Notes: generated from the sequence alone by a model not told the origin. 32,176 nucleotides of DNA from Siccirubricoccus soli (GCF_024178315.1 NZ_JAMZIK010000029.1:1-32176); one strand, 5' to 3'; shown: positions 17,511 through 25,765, counted from the first letter of the stretch. Translations and numbers: made by a program.

Positions 17511-17532
17511 GGGAGAGAGTTCGCTCTCTCCC
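17511..17532 (+). promoter_or_regulatory. UUCG-loop hairpin just upstream of the acyl-CoA synthetase gene
   Basis: Perfect 9-bp stem GGGAGAGAG / CTCTCTCCC closed by a TTCG tetraloop, ending 19 nt before ATG 17552 and just before the GAGGAA ribosome site. It could be a terminator for the preceding SDR gene, or a leader structure that protects the mRNA or limits its translation. Confidence 0.4.
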
Positions 17533-17551
17533 CCAACACCCGAGGAACGCC

Positions 17552-19603
17552 ATGAACCGACTCCACCAGGCCCTCTTCCAGCCCCGCCGCATCGCCCTCG
17601 TCGGCGCCTCCTCGGATCGCACCCGGCTGACGGCCCGCGCCCAACTCTATCTCCGCAAGCACGGCTTCGCCGGGGACATCCTGCCGGTGCACCCGCGGGA
17701 GGCGGAGGTGCTGGGGGAGAAGGCCTATCCCAGCGTCACCGACATCCCGGGCGAGGTGGATTTCGCCTATATCCTGCTCGGCACCCAGCATGTCGAAGGC
17801 GTGGTGGATGCGGTCGCCGCCAAGGGCATCCCTGCCGCCTGCGTCCTGGCCGATGGCTTCGCCGAAGCCGGGCCGGAGGGCGCGGCGCTGCAGGCCCGGC
17901 TGCTGGCCACCGCCAAGGCCGCCGGCCTGCGCATCCTCGGGCCCAATTCCATGGGCATCATCAACCTCAATGACCGCATCGCCTGCTCGGTGAATGCGGC
18001 GCTGGAGGCGGAGTCGCTGCCGGCCGGGCGCATCGCGCTGGTCTCGCAATCCGGCTCCATGATGGGCGCCATCATGTCGCGCGGCGCGGCGCGGGGCATC
18101 GGCTTCTCCCACCTGGTCGGCACGGGCAACGAGGCGGATCTCTCCGCCGGCGAGGTCGCCGGGCTGCTGGTCGATGACCCGCAGGTGGATGCCATCCTGC
18201 TGTTCCTCGAGGCCATCCGGCAGCCGCAGCATTTCGCCGACCTCGCCCGCCGGGCGCACGCCGCCGGCAAGCCGGTCATCGCCTACAAGCTCGGCCGCTC
18301 GCCCTATGGGGCGGAGCTCGCCACCTCCCATACCGGCGCGCTCGCCGGCTCCGACGCCGCGGCGGAGGCCTTCTTCCGCGCCCATGGCATCGCCCGCGCC
18401 ACCACGCTGGAAGGGCTGCTGGAGCTCCCTGCCCTGCTCGTCGGCCGCAAGCCCCTGGCCAGGCCGCACCGCGCGGTGGGCGTGATGACGACCACGGGCG
18501 GCGGCGGCGCCATGGCGGTGGATTGCCTCGGCGTCGCCGGCATCGAGTCCCGCGCGCCCGACGCGGCGGCCAGTGCGGCGCTGGATGCAGCGGGCTTCGC
18601 CCATCACGGGCGCCTGCTGGATGTCACGCTCGCCGGCACCAAGCCGGACCGCGTGGCGGCGGCGCTAAACGCCCTGCAGCAGGCGGAGGACACCGATCTG
18701 GTGCTCTCGGTCATCGGCTCCTCCGCCCAGTTCCGGCCGCAGGATTCGGTGGCGGGCATCCTGCGGGCGCGGGAGGCCGGGCTCGCCAAGCCGCTCGCCG
18801 CCTTCCTGGTGCCGCAGGCGGATCAGTCCCTGCGCCTGCTGGCGGAGGCCGGCATTCCCGCCTTCCGCACCCCGGAATCCGCCGCGGACTGCATCCGCGC
18901 CTGGTGCGACTGGCGGGCGCCCCGCGCCGAGTCCGCACCACCCGCCACCCCGCACCCCCTGCCCGCCAGGCCGGATGAGGCGGAGGCCCGCCGCCTCTTC
19001 GCCGCGCTCGGGCTCGACAGCCCCTTCGCCGTCATGTCCAGTGCGGATGAGGTGCCGGAGGGGATCGCCTACCCGGTCGCGCTGAAGATCCTCTCGCCGG
19101 ACCTCGCCCATAAGACCGAGGTGGGCGGGGTGAAGCTCGGCATCCCGGATGCCGCTGCGCTGAAGACCGAGGCCGCCGCCATGCAGGCCCGCGTCGCGGA
19201 GCGCGCGCCCGGCGCCACCCTGGCCGGCTTCCTGGTGCAGCCCATGGCGAAGGGGCTGGGCGAGGCCATCCTCGGCTTCCGCCGCGACCCGGAGGTGGGG
19301 CCGGTGGTGCTGCTGGGCACCGGCGGCGTGGCGGCGGAGCTGTTCCGCGACGTCACCCTCCGCCTCGCCCCGGTCACCGTGGAAGAGGCGCAGGAGATGA
19401 TCGCCGAGGTGAAGGGCCTGCAGCTCCTCGCCGGCTGGCGCGGCCTGCCGCGCGGCGATCTCGCTGCCCTCGCCCGCGCCATCGTCGCGGTGTCGCACCT
19501 CGCGGCGCGGGAGGATATCGCCGAGGCCGAGATCAACCCCTTGATGGTCCTTGGCGAAGGCAAGGGGGTGACGGTCGCCGATGCCTGGATCGTCCGGAGG
19601 TGA
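17552..19603 (+). CDS. Acetate--CoA ligase family (ADP-forming) acyl-CoA synthetase
   Basis: A 683-residue fused NDP-forming acyl-CoA synthetase, which links acyl-CoA to ATP formation or use through a phosphohistidine. An N-terminal CoA-binding Rossmann domain (RIALVGASSDRTRLTARAQLYL) is followed by a succinyl-CoA-ligase-like flavodoxin domain with LVSQSGSMMGAIMS and the phosphorylatable His in TSHTGALAGSDAA (~260). A C-terminal ATP-grasp domain carries KILSPDLAHKTEVGGVKLG and EINPL. ATG 17552 has CGAGGAA upstream; the open frame from 17495 is an extension through the hairpin. Acyl substrate not determinable. Confidence 0.92.
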   Translation: MNRLHQALFQPRRIALVGASSDRTRLTARAQLYLRKHGFAGDILPVHPREAEVLGEKAYPSVTDIPGEVDFAYILLGTQHVEGVVDAVAAKGIPAACVLADGFAEAGPEGAALQARLLATAKAAGLRILGPNSMGIINLNDRIACSVNAALEAESLPAGRIALVSQSGSMMGAIMSRGAARGIGFSHLVGTGNEADLSAGEVAGLLVDDPQVDAILLFLEAIRQPQHFADLARRAHAAGKPVIAYKLGRSPYGAELATSHTGALAGSDAAAEAFFRAHGIARATTLEGLLELPALLVGRKPLARPHRAVGVMTTTGGGGAMAVDCLGVAGIESRAPDAAASAALDAAGFAHHGRLLDVTLAGTKPDRVAAALNALQQAEDTDLVLSVIGSSAQFRPQDSVAGILRAREAGLAKPLAAFLVPQADQSLRLLAEAGIPAFRTPESAADCIRAWCDWRAPRAESAPPATPHPLPARPDEAEARRLFAALGLDSPFAVMSSADEVPEGIAYPVALKILSPDLAHKTEVGGVKLGIPDAAALKTEAAAMQARVAERAPGATLAGFLVQPMAKGLGEAILGFRRDPEVGPVVLLGTGGVAAELFRDVTLRLAPVTVEEAQEMIAEVKGLQLLAGWRGLPRGDLAALARAIVAVSHLAAREDIAEAEINPLMVLGEGKGVTVADAWIVRR

Positions 19604-19607
19604 CACC

Positions 19608-20006
19608 ATGCCCGCCAGCATCATTCCCTGCCTGCGCTACCGCGACGCCCCAGCGGCGATCGAATTCCTGAAGCGCGCCTTCGGCTTCGCCGAGCACGCC
19701 GTCCACCGGGATGAGCAGGGCGGCATTGCCCATGCCGAGCTGGTGCTGGGCCAGGCCATGATCATGCTCGGCACCGCCAGGGAGGATACCTTCGGCGCTC
19801 TGCAGGGTGTGCCGGAGGGGAAGGTGACCCAAAGCGCCTATATCGTGGTGCCCGACCCCGACGCCCATCATGACCGCGCCGTCGCGGCCGGGGCGGAGGT
19901 GGTGCTGCCGCTGAAGACCGAGGCCTACGGCCGCGGCTATTCCTGCCGCGATCCAGAAGGACATCTCTGGCATTTCGGCTCCTACAACCCCTGGGCGGCG
20001 CCCTAG
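19608..20006 (+). CDS. VOC family (glyoxalase/bleomycin-resistance fold) protein
   Basis: A 132-residue VOC protein with PCLRYRDAPAAIEFLKRAFGF at the start, the PDPDAHHDRAVAAGAEVVLP middle helix-strand, and YSCRDPEGHLWHFGSYNPW at the end, where a Glu/His pair usually binds metal. Proteins of this PhnB/glyoxalase-like branch are usually small metalloenzymes or binding proteins with unknown substrates. ATG 19608 has an excellent GGAGGTGA site and lies 4 nt after the acyl-CoA synthetase stop, so they are co-transcribed. Confidence 0.9.
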   Translation: MPASIIPCLRYRDAPAAIEFLKRAFGFAEHAVHRDEQGGIAHAELVLGQAMIMLGTAREDTFGALQGVPEGKVTQSAYIVVPDPDAHHDRAVAAGAEVVLPLKTEAYGRGYSCRDPEGHLWHFGSYNPWAAP

Positions 20007-20029
20007 GCACCTGCCATCCTGGCCCCGCC

Positions 20030-20863
20030 ATGCCCGATCCCGACGCCCTGATCCGCGGCCGCTACGGCATCAAGCCGGAAGCGCCCCTGCCCTTCCCACC
20101 CGCGGCCGAGGTGCCCCCGGCGCTTGCCGCCCTCCTGGACCGGCGCGTCACCCGCCGCTACGCGCCGGAGCCGGTGCCGGAGCCCCTGCTGCGCACGGTG
20201 CTGGCCGGCGCCCAATCCGCGCCGAGCAAGTCGGACCTGCAGCAATACGCCATCATCCTGATCCGGGACGCCGCGAAGATCGCCCGCATCGCCGACTGGA
20301 TCGGCGGGATGGACTGGATCAAGCAGGCCCCGGTCTTCCTGCTCTTCTGCGGCGATATCCGCCGCGGTCGCCGCGTCGCCGCACTGCATGGGCGGGAGCA
20401 TGCGAACGACAATGTGGACACCTTCATCAACGCCACGGCGGATGCGGCGCTCGCCCTCGGCTTCGCGGTGATGGCGGCGGAGGCGGCCGGCCTCGGCACC
20501 TGCCCGATCTCCTATGTGCGGAACCATGTAGAGAAGATCGGGCCGCTGTGCGGTTTGCCGAAGGGCGTCTTCCCGGTGGCCGGGCTGACGCTGGGCGTCC
20601 CGGCCGGGCCGCGCAACTGGCTCTCCCCGCGCCTGCCCCAGGCGCTGGTGGTGCATGACGAGACCTATGACGACAGCGGGCTGGAGGCCGCCCTGCCGGC
20701 CTATGACGGCGCCCGCCCGCCGGCGAAGCCGCGCTACCCGGAGATCCTCGGCCCGAAGCCCGAGGGCTGCGGCTGGAGCGAGAATGCCGCGCGGCAGCTT
20801 TCGGTGCCGGAGCGCTTCGGCCTGCGGAGCTGGCTGAAGTGGCAGGGCCTCTCGCTTGACTGA
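20030..20863 (+). CDS. Nitroreductase family FMN oxidoreductase
   Basis: A 277-residue NfsA/Frp-like flavoprotein. LDRRVTRRYAPEPVPEPLLRTVLAGAQSAPSKSDLQQYAIILI is the standard N-terminal FMN-binding and dimer region, with SAPSKSDLQ contacting FMN. The second half has AEAAGLGTCPISYVRNHVEKI and VAGLTLGVPAG. It probably reduces quinones, nitroaromatics or similar acceptors with NAD(P)H; physiological substrate unknown. It starts 23 nt after the VOC gene, and its stop overlaps the next gene by 8 nt. Confidence 0.9.
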   Translation: MPDPDALIRGRYGIKPEAPLPFPPAAEVPPALAALLDRRVTRRYAPEPVPEPLLRTVLAGAQSAPSKSDLQQYAIILIRDAAKIARIADWIGGMDWIKQAPVFLLFCGDIRRGRRVAALHGREHANDNVDTFINATADAALALGFAVMAAEAAGLGTCPISYVRNHVEKIGPLCGLPKGVFPVAGLTLGVPAGPRNWLSPRLPQALVVHDETYDDSGLEAALPAYDGARPPAKPRYPEILGPKPEGCGWSENAARQLSVPERFGLRSWLKWQGLSLD

Positions 20864-21584
20864 CGACGCCCCGACCAGGCCGGAAGCCCCGACCGACGAC
20901 AACCCCGGCGGCACGGCTGAGATCCGGCACGCCGCCAACCGCGCGGTGCATCCGCGCAACGCTGCCAGCCTCATCCTCTGGCGCCAGGGGGCAAAAGGCG
21001 TCGAGGTGCTCATGGGCATCCGCCATGCCCGGCACCGCTTCATGCCGAATGTCATGGTCTTCCCCGGCGGCAGGGTGGACCGGGAGGATTACCGGGCGAA
21101 GTCGCTGGACGAGCTGCCGGGTTTCACCCGCATTTGCCTGGAGCGCGCCGCGCCGCCCTCCCTGGCGCGGGCCATCGGCATCGCTGCGGCACGGGAGCTG
21201 CATGAGGAGACCGGCCTCGTGCTCGGCCGCATGGAGGGGCACACGCTGCTACCGACCCTCGGGGTCATCGACTATCTCTGCCGCGCGGTGACGCCGCCGA
21301 ACCGCTTCATGCGCTTCAATGCCCGCTTCCTGATCGCCCCGGCCGAGGCGGCGCATGGCGCCATCCGCGGCTCCGGCGAGCTGGAGGAGCTGCGCTTCTT
21401 CACCATCGAGGAGACGCGCCACCACAAGGTAGCGACCATCACCGCGAAGGTCCTCGCCGAGTTCTCCGCCTGGCTGGCGGCAAGCCCGGCGGAGCGCGAG
21501 GCCCGCCAGCTCATCTGCTTCCGCGGCATGGATGGCCGCCTGCCGGAAGGCCCAGCCCGGGTCAGGAAAAGCGCCGCGGTCTGA
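20856..21584 (+). CDS. NUDIX hydrolase with split Nudix box
   Basis: A 242-residue pyrophosphohydrolase. The Nudix box appears in two parts: FPGGRVDRED (70-78) and AARELHEETGL (111-121), with an insertion of about 27 residues compared with the standard GX5EX7REUXEEXGU spacing. Long insertions inside the box are known in the NUDT7/NUDT19 branch, whose members cleave CoA derivatives, so a CoA-type substrate is possible. The start is TTG 20856, overlapping the nitroreductase stop by 8 nt; no better start is visible upstream of the conserved NAASLIL strand. Last gene of the plus-strand run. Confidence 0.87.
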   Translation: MTDDAPTRPEAPTDDNPGGTAEIRHAANRAVHPRNAASLILWRQGAKGVEVLMGIRHARHRFMPNVMVFPGGRVDREDYRAKSLDELPGFTRICLERAAPPSLARAIGIAAARELHEETGLVLGRMEGHTLLPTLGVIDYLCRAVTPPNRFMRFNARFLIAPAEAAHGAIRGSGELEELRFFTIEETRHHKVATITAKVLAEFSAWLAASPAEREARQLICFRGMDGRLPEGPARVRKSAAV

Positions 21585-21609
21585 CCCTTCGGCGCTAAAC
21601 TCAAGGTTT

Positions 21610-21631
21610 CCAAAGGCCCTTCGGCCTTTGG
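21610..21631. terminator. CCAAAGGC-type hairpin, copy 3
   Basis: Perfect 9-bp stem CCAAAGGCC / GGCCTTTGG with a CTTC loop, between convergent genes ending at 21584 and 21663. Same family as 794-815 and 7995-8024. Confidence 0.55.
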
Positions 21632-21641
21632 CGGGGGGAGT

Positions 21642-21666
21642 TTGAGGGGAGCAGAGCTCCCCTCAA
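21642..21666. terminator. Perfect 11-bp hairpin overlapping a stop codon
   Basis: TTGAGGGGAGC / GCTCCCCTCAA with an AGA loop. The right arm contains the stop codon of the minus-strand metallohydrolase (21663-21665). Together with 21610-21631 it forms a double-hairpin block, as at the other convergent junctions. Confidence 0.5.
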
Positions 21667-22538
21667 GCGACGGAGAAGCTCTCCCCCTGGGTCCGCCTGA
21701 CCCTTCCCTCCTGCTCCAGCTTCAGCAGGTGGCTCAGCAGGCTGCGCCCCGCCGGCCGTACCAGCCGCGGATCCAGCGGCCCGTACACCGGCGCCACCAG
21801 CTCATCCGCCGTCGCCTCGCCGGCCTTGGCCAGCGCCGCCACCACCTTGGCCTCCCGCTCCTCCCGATGCGCGTGCAGCGCCTTGAGGAAGGGCTTCGGG
21901 TCGGTGATTGCCGGCCCGTGCCCGGGCAGCAGCAGCGAATCCTCGCGGGCCATCACCCGCTCCAGGCTACGCATGTAATCCGCCATGTCGCCATCCGGCG
22001 GGCTGACCACGCTGGTGGACCAGCTCATCACATGGTCGGCGCTGAACAGCACGCCATTGCCGTCCATGGCGAAGCAGAGGTGGTTGGCGCAATGCCCCGG
22101 CGTGTGCAGCGCCGTCAGCCGCCAGCCCTCGCCCTCGATCGCCTCGCCATCCGCCACGCGGTGGCCGGGGACGAAGCCATGGTCGCCGCCCTCGCCCCCC
22201 GCCTCGGGCGGCGTCACATGCGGGCCGAAGCCCCAGGTGCCGGCCCCGGTCGCCGCCACCAGCGCGCGGGCGCCGGGGGAGTGGTCCCGATGGGTGTGGC
22301 TGACGATGACATGGGTGATGGTCTCGCCCTGCGTCGCCGCCAGCAGCGCCGCCAAATGCGCGTCATCCTCGGGGCCGGGGTCCAGTACCGCCACCTTGCC
22401 GCGGCCGATGATGTAGCTGTTGGTGCCGCGGAAGGTGAAGGCGGAGGGGTTGTTGCACACCACCCGCCGCACGCCGGGGACGATCTCCTCCACGGCGCCA
22501 TGCGCCAGGGGGTCGTTCCGATAGAAGGGAATGCTCAA
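21663..22538 (-). CDS. MBL-fold metallohydrolase, LACTB2-like
   Basis: A 291-residue MBL-fold protein: NPSAFTFRGTNSYIIG at the start, metal motif SHTHRDHSPGA, LHTPGHCANHLCF, FSADHVM, and LPGHGP. A C-terminal winged-helix-like region (TADELVAPVYGPLDPRLVRPAGRSLLSHLLKLEQEGRV) is characteristic of LACTB2-type proteins, whose human member is an endoribonuclease; others are thioesterase-like hydrolases. TTG 22538 overlaps the stop of the transporter gene as TTGA and has GGAGG upstream, supporting this start over the longer open frame to 22760. No signal peptide, so cytoplasmic. Confidence 0.88.
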   Translation of the reverse strand: MSIPFYRNDPLAHGAVEEIVPGVRRVVCNNPSAFTFRGTNSYIIGRGKVAVLDPGPEDDAHLAALLAATQGETITHVIVSHTHRDHSPGARALVAATGAGTWGFGPHVTPPEAGGEGGDHGFVPGHRVADGEAIEGEGWRLTALHTPGHCANHLCFAMDGNGVLFSADHVMSWSTSVVSPPDGDMADYMRSLERVMAREDSLLLPGHGPAITDPKPFLKALHAHREEREAKVVAALAKAGEATADELVAPVYGPLDPRLVRPAGRSLLSHLLKLEQEGRVRRTQGESFSVA

Positions 22539-23440
22539 GGTTCCGTTTCCTCCGCCTGCTTCGCGCGCCGCCGCACCATTTCGCGGTGCAGGATGTAAAG
22601 CCCCGCCGCCACGATCAGCAGCGAGCCACCGATCATCGCCAGATCCGGTACATCCGCGAACACCACCCAGCCGAGCAGCATGGACCAGAGCAGGCCGGAA
22701 TAGGAATAGGGCGCCACCGCCGAGACCTGGGCGCTGGCATAGGCCTCGGTCAGCAGCCATTGCGCGGTGCCGCCGACCACCCCCACCAGCACCAGCAGAC
22801 CCAGCTCCTCCCCACTCGGCGTCACCCAGACGAAGGGCAGCAGCACCAGGGAGAAGGCGCTCATCAGCAGGGATTGCCAGAGGGTGATGGTGGTGGAGCT
22901 CTCGGTGGCGGAGAGCTGCCGCACCAGCAGCGTCGTCAGCGCGGAGAACATGCCGCCCGCGACCGCCACGCCGATGCCGAGCGCGGCGCCGCCGGCGAAG
23001 CCATCCCCCCGCCCGGCGGCGATGACCAGCACGCCGAGGAAGCCGACCACCACCGCCGACCAGCGATGGATCCGCACCACCTCGCCGAGGAAGGGGATGG
23101 CGAGGATGGTGACGAACATGGGCTGGGTGTAGTTCAGCGCCGTCTGCTCCGCGATCGGCAGCAGGCCGAGGGAAAAGAAGCCGCAGGCCTGGGCCGCGGT
23201 GCCGCTGGCCGCCCGCATCGCATGGCCGCCGAGACGCTTGGTGCGCAAGGTCGCCAGCCCTGCCCCGCGCAGCGCGATCAGCGCCACCACCGGCAAGGCG
23301 AAGGCGCTGCGGAAGAACATCAGCTCCACCAGCGGGATGGCGTCCGAGAGGTGCTTCACCACCGCGGACATGCAGGTGAAGAGGGCATGGGCAGCGAGCA
23401 TGCAGAGCGCGCCGCGGCGGATGTCATGGCGCAGCGGCAT
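22535..23440 (-). CDS. EamA/DMT family transporter (second of a tandem pair)
   Basis: A 301-residue ten-helix drug/metabolite transporter made of two EamA repeats. The first repeat opens with GALCMLAAHALFTCMSAVVKHL and contains LNYTQPMFVTILAIPFLGE; the second has VGGTAQWLLTEAYASAQVSAVAPYSYSGLLWSMLLGW. A basic tail (HREMVRRRAKQ) marks a cytoplasmic C-terminus. ATG 23440 overlaps the stop of the preceding transporter by 1 nt (TGATG), and its own stop overlaps the metallohydrolase start, so the three are coupled. The substrate is unknown; EamA proteins export or import amino acids, nucleotides and other metabolites. Confidence 0.9.
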   Translation of the reverse strand: MPLRHDIRRGALCMLAAHALFTCMSAVVKHLSDAIPLVELMFFRSAFALPVVALIALRGAGLATLRTKRLGGHAMRAASGTAAQACGFFSLGLLPIAEQTALNYTQPMFVTILAIPFLGEVVRIHRWSAVVVGFLGVLVIAAGRGDGFAGGAALGIGVAVAGGMFSALTTLLVRQLSATESSTTITLWQSLLMSAFSLVLLPFVWVTPSGEELGLLVLVGVVGGTAQWLLTEAYASAQVSAVAPYSYSGLLWSMLLGWVVFADVPDLAMIGGSLLIVAAGLYILHREMVRRRAKQAEETEP

Positions 23441-24468
23441 CAGCCGGCCTCCGCCGTTCGCACCGCCGCCGGCCGCTCCGAGTCCGTGCCTTCTGCCTCG
23501 CCGGCCTGCCGCCGCGCCCGTTCCTCGGCCCGCCGCACCCTCTCCCGGTGCACGTTGTAGAGCCCAGCGCCGATGACCACCGCAGCGCCGCCCAGCGTGG
23601 TCCAGGCCGGCACCTCGCCCCAGAGGAGGTAGCCGAGCCCGATGCCCCAGAGCAGCGGCGTGTATTCGAAGGGCGCGATGGCCGAGATCGGCGCCAGGGC
23701 GAAGCCGCGGGCGAAGAGCATCTGCGCGACGGCGTTGCAGAAGCCGAAGATCAGCAGCGCCGCCATGCCTACCAGGCTGGGCAGCAGCGGCGGCGGGCCG
23801 GAGGGCGGCCAGAACGCCTCGAAGGGCAGGAAGAGCAGGCCAGCCGGCACGTGCGCCAGCAGCAACCAGAAGGCCATGGCATGCGGACCATCCGTCTGCG
23901 TCAGCACCCTGGTCCAGATGCGGGTCAGCGCCATGGCCACCGTTGCCACCAGCAGCATGGCGGATTCCCAGCGCCACAGCTCGCCGCCGGGCTGCAGCAT
24001 GAAGAGCACGCCGCAGAAGCCGATGATCGTGCTGGTCCAGCGCCGCCATCCAACTTTCTCCCCGAGCAGCGGGATGGCCATCAGCGTCATGATCAGCGGC
24101 GAGGCGGCGGCGACTGCGTAGCTATCCGCCAGCGAGACGCCGAGCACCCAGGCGCAGTACCAGGTGATGGAAATGGCGCAGTGCAGCGCGCTGCGGATGG
24201 CGAGCAGCCGCCGGTTCACCGGCACCAGCCCGCGGCCGCGCGCCATGAGAAAGACCAGCAGGGCGCCGATCGCCCCGCGCCAGGCCAGCGCCGCGGCCGG
24301 CCCTACCTCCGGCAGCACCCATTTGACTGCGGCATCGGCGGCGGAAATGACGCCATAGCCGAGCGCCACCTGCGCCAAGCCGCGAACCGCCTCCTCCCCC
24401 GTCGGCGCCGCGCTGTAGCCCGGCTGGCCGGTTCTGGCCCCGCCCGGTGCGCGGGGCATCAGCGGCAT
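23440..24468 (-). CDS. EamA/DMT family transporter (first of a tandem pair)
   Basis: A 342-residue homologue of the next gene, with the same ten-helix plan (YGVISAADAAVKWVLPEVGPAAALAWRG; SYAVAAASPLIMTLMAIPLLGEKV; GFCNAVAQMLFARGFALAPISAIAPFEYTPLLWG) and a longer, charged C-terminal tail (HRERVRRAEERARRQAG...). The pair probably arose by duplication and may work as two subunits or on related solutes; this is inference. Two close starts exist, ATG 24468 and ATG 24459. The second overlaps the stop of a 10-codon ORF (24491-24459) as TGATG. The open frame extending to 24960 runs through a repeat and is not coding. Confidence 0.87.
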   Translation of the reverse strand: MPLMPRAPGGARTGQPGYSAAPTGEEAVRGLAQVALGYGVISAADAAVKWVLPEVGPAAALAWRGAIGALLVFLMARGRGLVPVNRRLLAIRSALHCAISITWYCAWVLGVSLADSYAVAAASPLIMTLMAIPLLGEKVGWRRWTSTIIGFCGVLFMLQPGGELWRWESAMLLVATVAMALTRIWTRVLTQTDGPHAMAFWLLLAHVPAGLLFLPFEAFWPPSGPPPLLPSLVGMAALLIFGFCNAVAQMLFARGFALAPISAIAPFEYTPLLWGIGLGYLLWGEVPAWTTLGGAAVVIGAGLYNVHRERVRRAEERARRQAGEAEGTDSERPAAVRTAEAG

Positions 24469-24487
24469 CCGCCGGGCATGTAGTTGT

Positions 24488-24649
24488 TCATCGGTCCTCG
24501 CGTCGGAACGGCAGGTGGCCATCCGGCTCCGCCACCGGACGGTAGCGGAGCCGGGCGGCAAACAGCGGATGGCGGGCGAATGGGTTGAGTGCATGGGAGG
24601 GCGGCAGGGCACTGCGATGACCAGGTCGATCGGGTAGAAGGCCAGCCAT
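24488..24649 (-). pseudogene. Possible small ORF or frameshifted gene remnant upstream of the EamA pair
   Basis: On the minus strand, a 53-codon ORF from ATG 24649 ends at 24488, where its TGA overlaps ATG 24491 of a 10-codon ORF (MNNYMPGGCR) that has GAGGA upstream. Codon use in the second half (LNPFARHPLFAARLRYRPVA) looks coding, but in the first half a different frame (WLAFYPIDLVIAVPCRPP) looks better, as if a frameshift lies near 24600. I do not recognise the protein. It may be a decayed gene fragment cut by the repeat at 24661-24714, or chance. Little supports expression. Confidence 0.25.
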
Positions 24650-24660
24650 ATTGAGGGCTC

Positions 24661-24714
24661 TGCCCCCAAGCCCCCGCCAGGGCCAGGGCCTGGCCCCGGA
24701 CCCCGGTCCGAGTC
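24661..24714 (+). repeat. REP-like GC-rich intergenic element, copy A
   Basis: A 54-bp element containing GGCCAGGGCCTGGCC (palindromic) and GGACCCCGGTCCGAGTC. It matches 27123-27174 with about three substitutions and two single-base indels. It lies in the 490-bp divergent gap between the EamA pair and the methyltransferase. The remainder of that gap (24715-24958) holds no gene I can support and no clear promoter. Confidence 0.75.
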
Positions 24715-24958
24715 CGGCACCCGTAATGTGGAGCCGGGGAGCTGGGCCGGGAACACAGCCGGCGCGCCGCGCCACCGGCGGCCGGGACAACACTGGCCAC
24801 CACCTCGCCGGCGAGGGGCGCGGCGGCACTCGGCGCCGAAAGGGTCTCGCTGCGGCTCGGCATGGCGGCGGCTCCTTCCCCCGCCGCGGGCCTGCTTGCA
24901 ACCCGATTGCGGCCGATACGCGGCCCCTTTCGCCTTGTTTCCGCCAGCCCCGGCAGGC

Positions 24959-25765
24959 ATGAACCGCGGCGTGGAACCCGCGGAATATCAATTGATGGAC
25001 GCGGCCGAGGACGGGATGTGGTGGTACCGCAGCCTGCACGGCCAGGTCCTGGACACGCTGGCGGCCGTAGGCCCGCCGCGGGGCTGGCTGCTGGATGCCG
25101 GCTGCGGCACCGGCGGCTTCCTGGCCCGACTGACCGCCGCCCGGCCCGGGCAGCCCGCCCTGGGGCTGGAATACTTCCCCGCCGCCGCCGCCCGCGCTGC
25201 CGCCAAGTCCGGCGCGCCGGTCGCTACCGGCTCGGTCAACGCCCTGCCCTTCGCCGATGCCAGCATCGCCACCCTGGTGAGCCTCGACGTGCTCTGCCAC
25301 GCCGCCGTGGACCCTGCCCGGGCGCTGGCCGAATTCCGCCGCGTCCTGGCCCCGGGCGGGCGGCTGGTGCTGAACCTGCCGGCCTTCGCCTGGCTGCATT
25401 CGGCGCATGACCTGCGGGTGCACAATGCCCGCCGCTACACCGCCGCCGAGGCCCGGGCGATGCTGGAGGCGGCCGGCTTCACCGCCATCCGCAGCCATTA
25501 CTGGAACGCCCTGCTGCTGCCGCTGATGGTGCTGCAGCGGAAGGTCCTGGCCCGCGCGCCGAACCATGGCTCGGATGTCGCCCCCTTTCCGCCATGGCTG
25601 GATCGTATGCTGCTGGCCGTGACGGGGCTGGAACGCCGCCTGCAACGCCTCGGCCTGCGCTTCCCCGCCGGCGGCTCCATCCTGCTGACCGCCACGCCTG
25701 GCCCGGCCATGCCCAAGGCAAGCGCCGCCCGGCCTGCCCGCGAACCGGCCGCAACCACACCCTGA
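24959..25765 (+). CDS. Class I SAM-dependent methyltransferase
   Basis: A 268-residue methyltransferase. Motif I is LLDAGCGTGGFLARL (~45), then LEYFPAAAARA, NALPFADASIATLVSLDVLCHA (UbiE/type-11-like), and EFRRVLAPGGRLVLNLPAF. After the core is RRYTAAEARAMLEAAGFTAIRSHYWN and then a hydrophobic stretch LLLPLMVLQRKVL that could touch the membrane. It lies 7-19 nt upstream of a lipid-carrier glycosyltransferase gene, so a role in modifying a glycan or lipid-linked sugar is plausible. ATG 24959 fits; the frame upstream to 24728 reads through non-coding DNA. Confidence 0.88.
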   Translation: MNRGVEPAEYQLMDAAEDGMWWYRSLHGQVLDTLAAVGPPRGWLLDAGCGTGGFLARLTAARPGQPALGLEYFPAAAARAAAKSGAPVATGSVNALPFADASIATLVSLDVLCHAAVDPARALAEFRRVLAPGGRLVLNLPAFAWLHSAHDLRVHNARRYTAAEARAMLEAAGFTAIRSHYWNALLLPLMVLQRKVLARAPNHGSDVAPFPPWLDRMLLAVTGLERRLQRLGLRFPAGGSILLTATPGPAMPKASAARPAREPAATTP

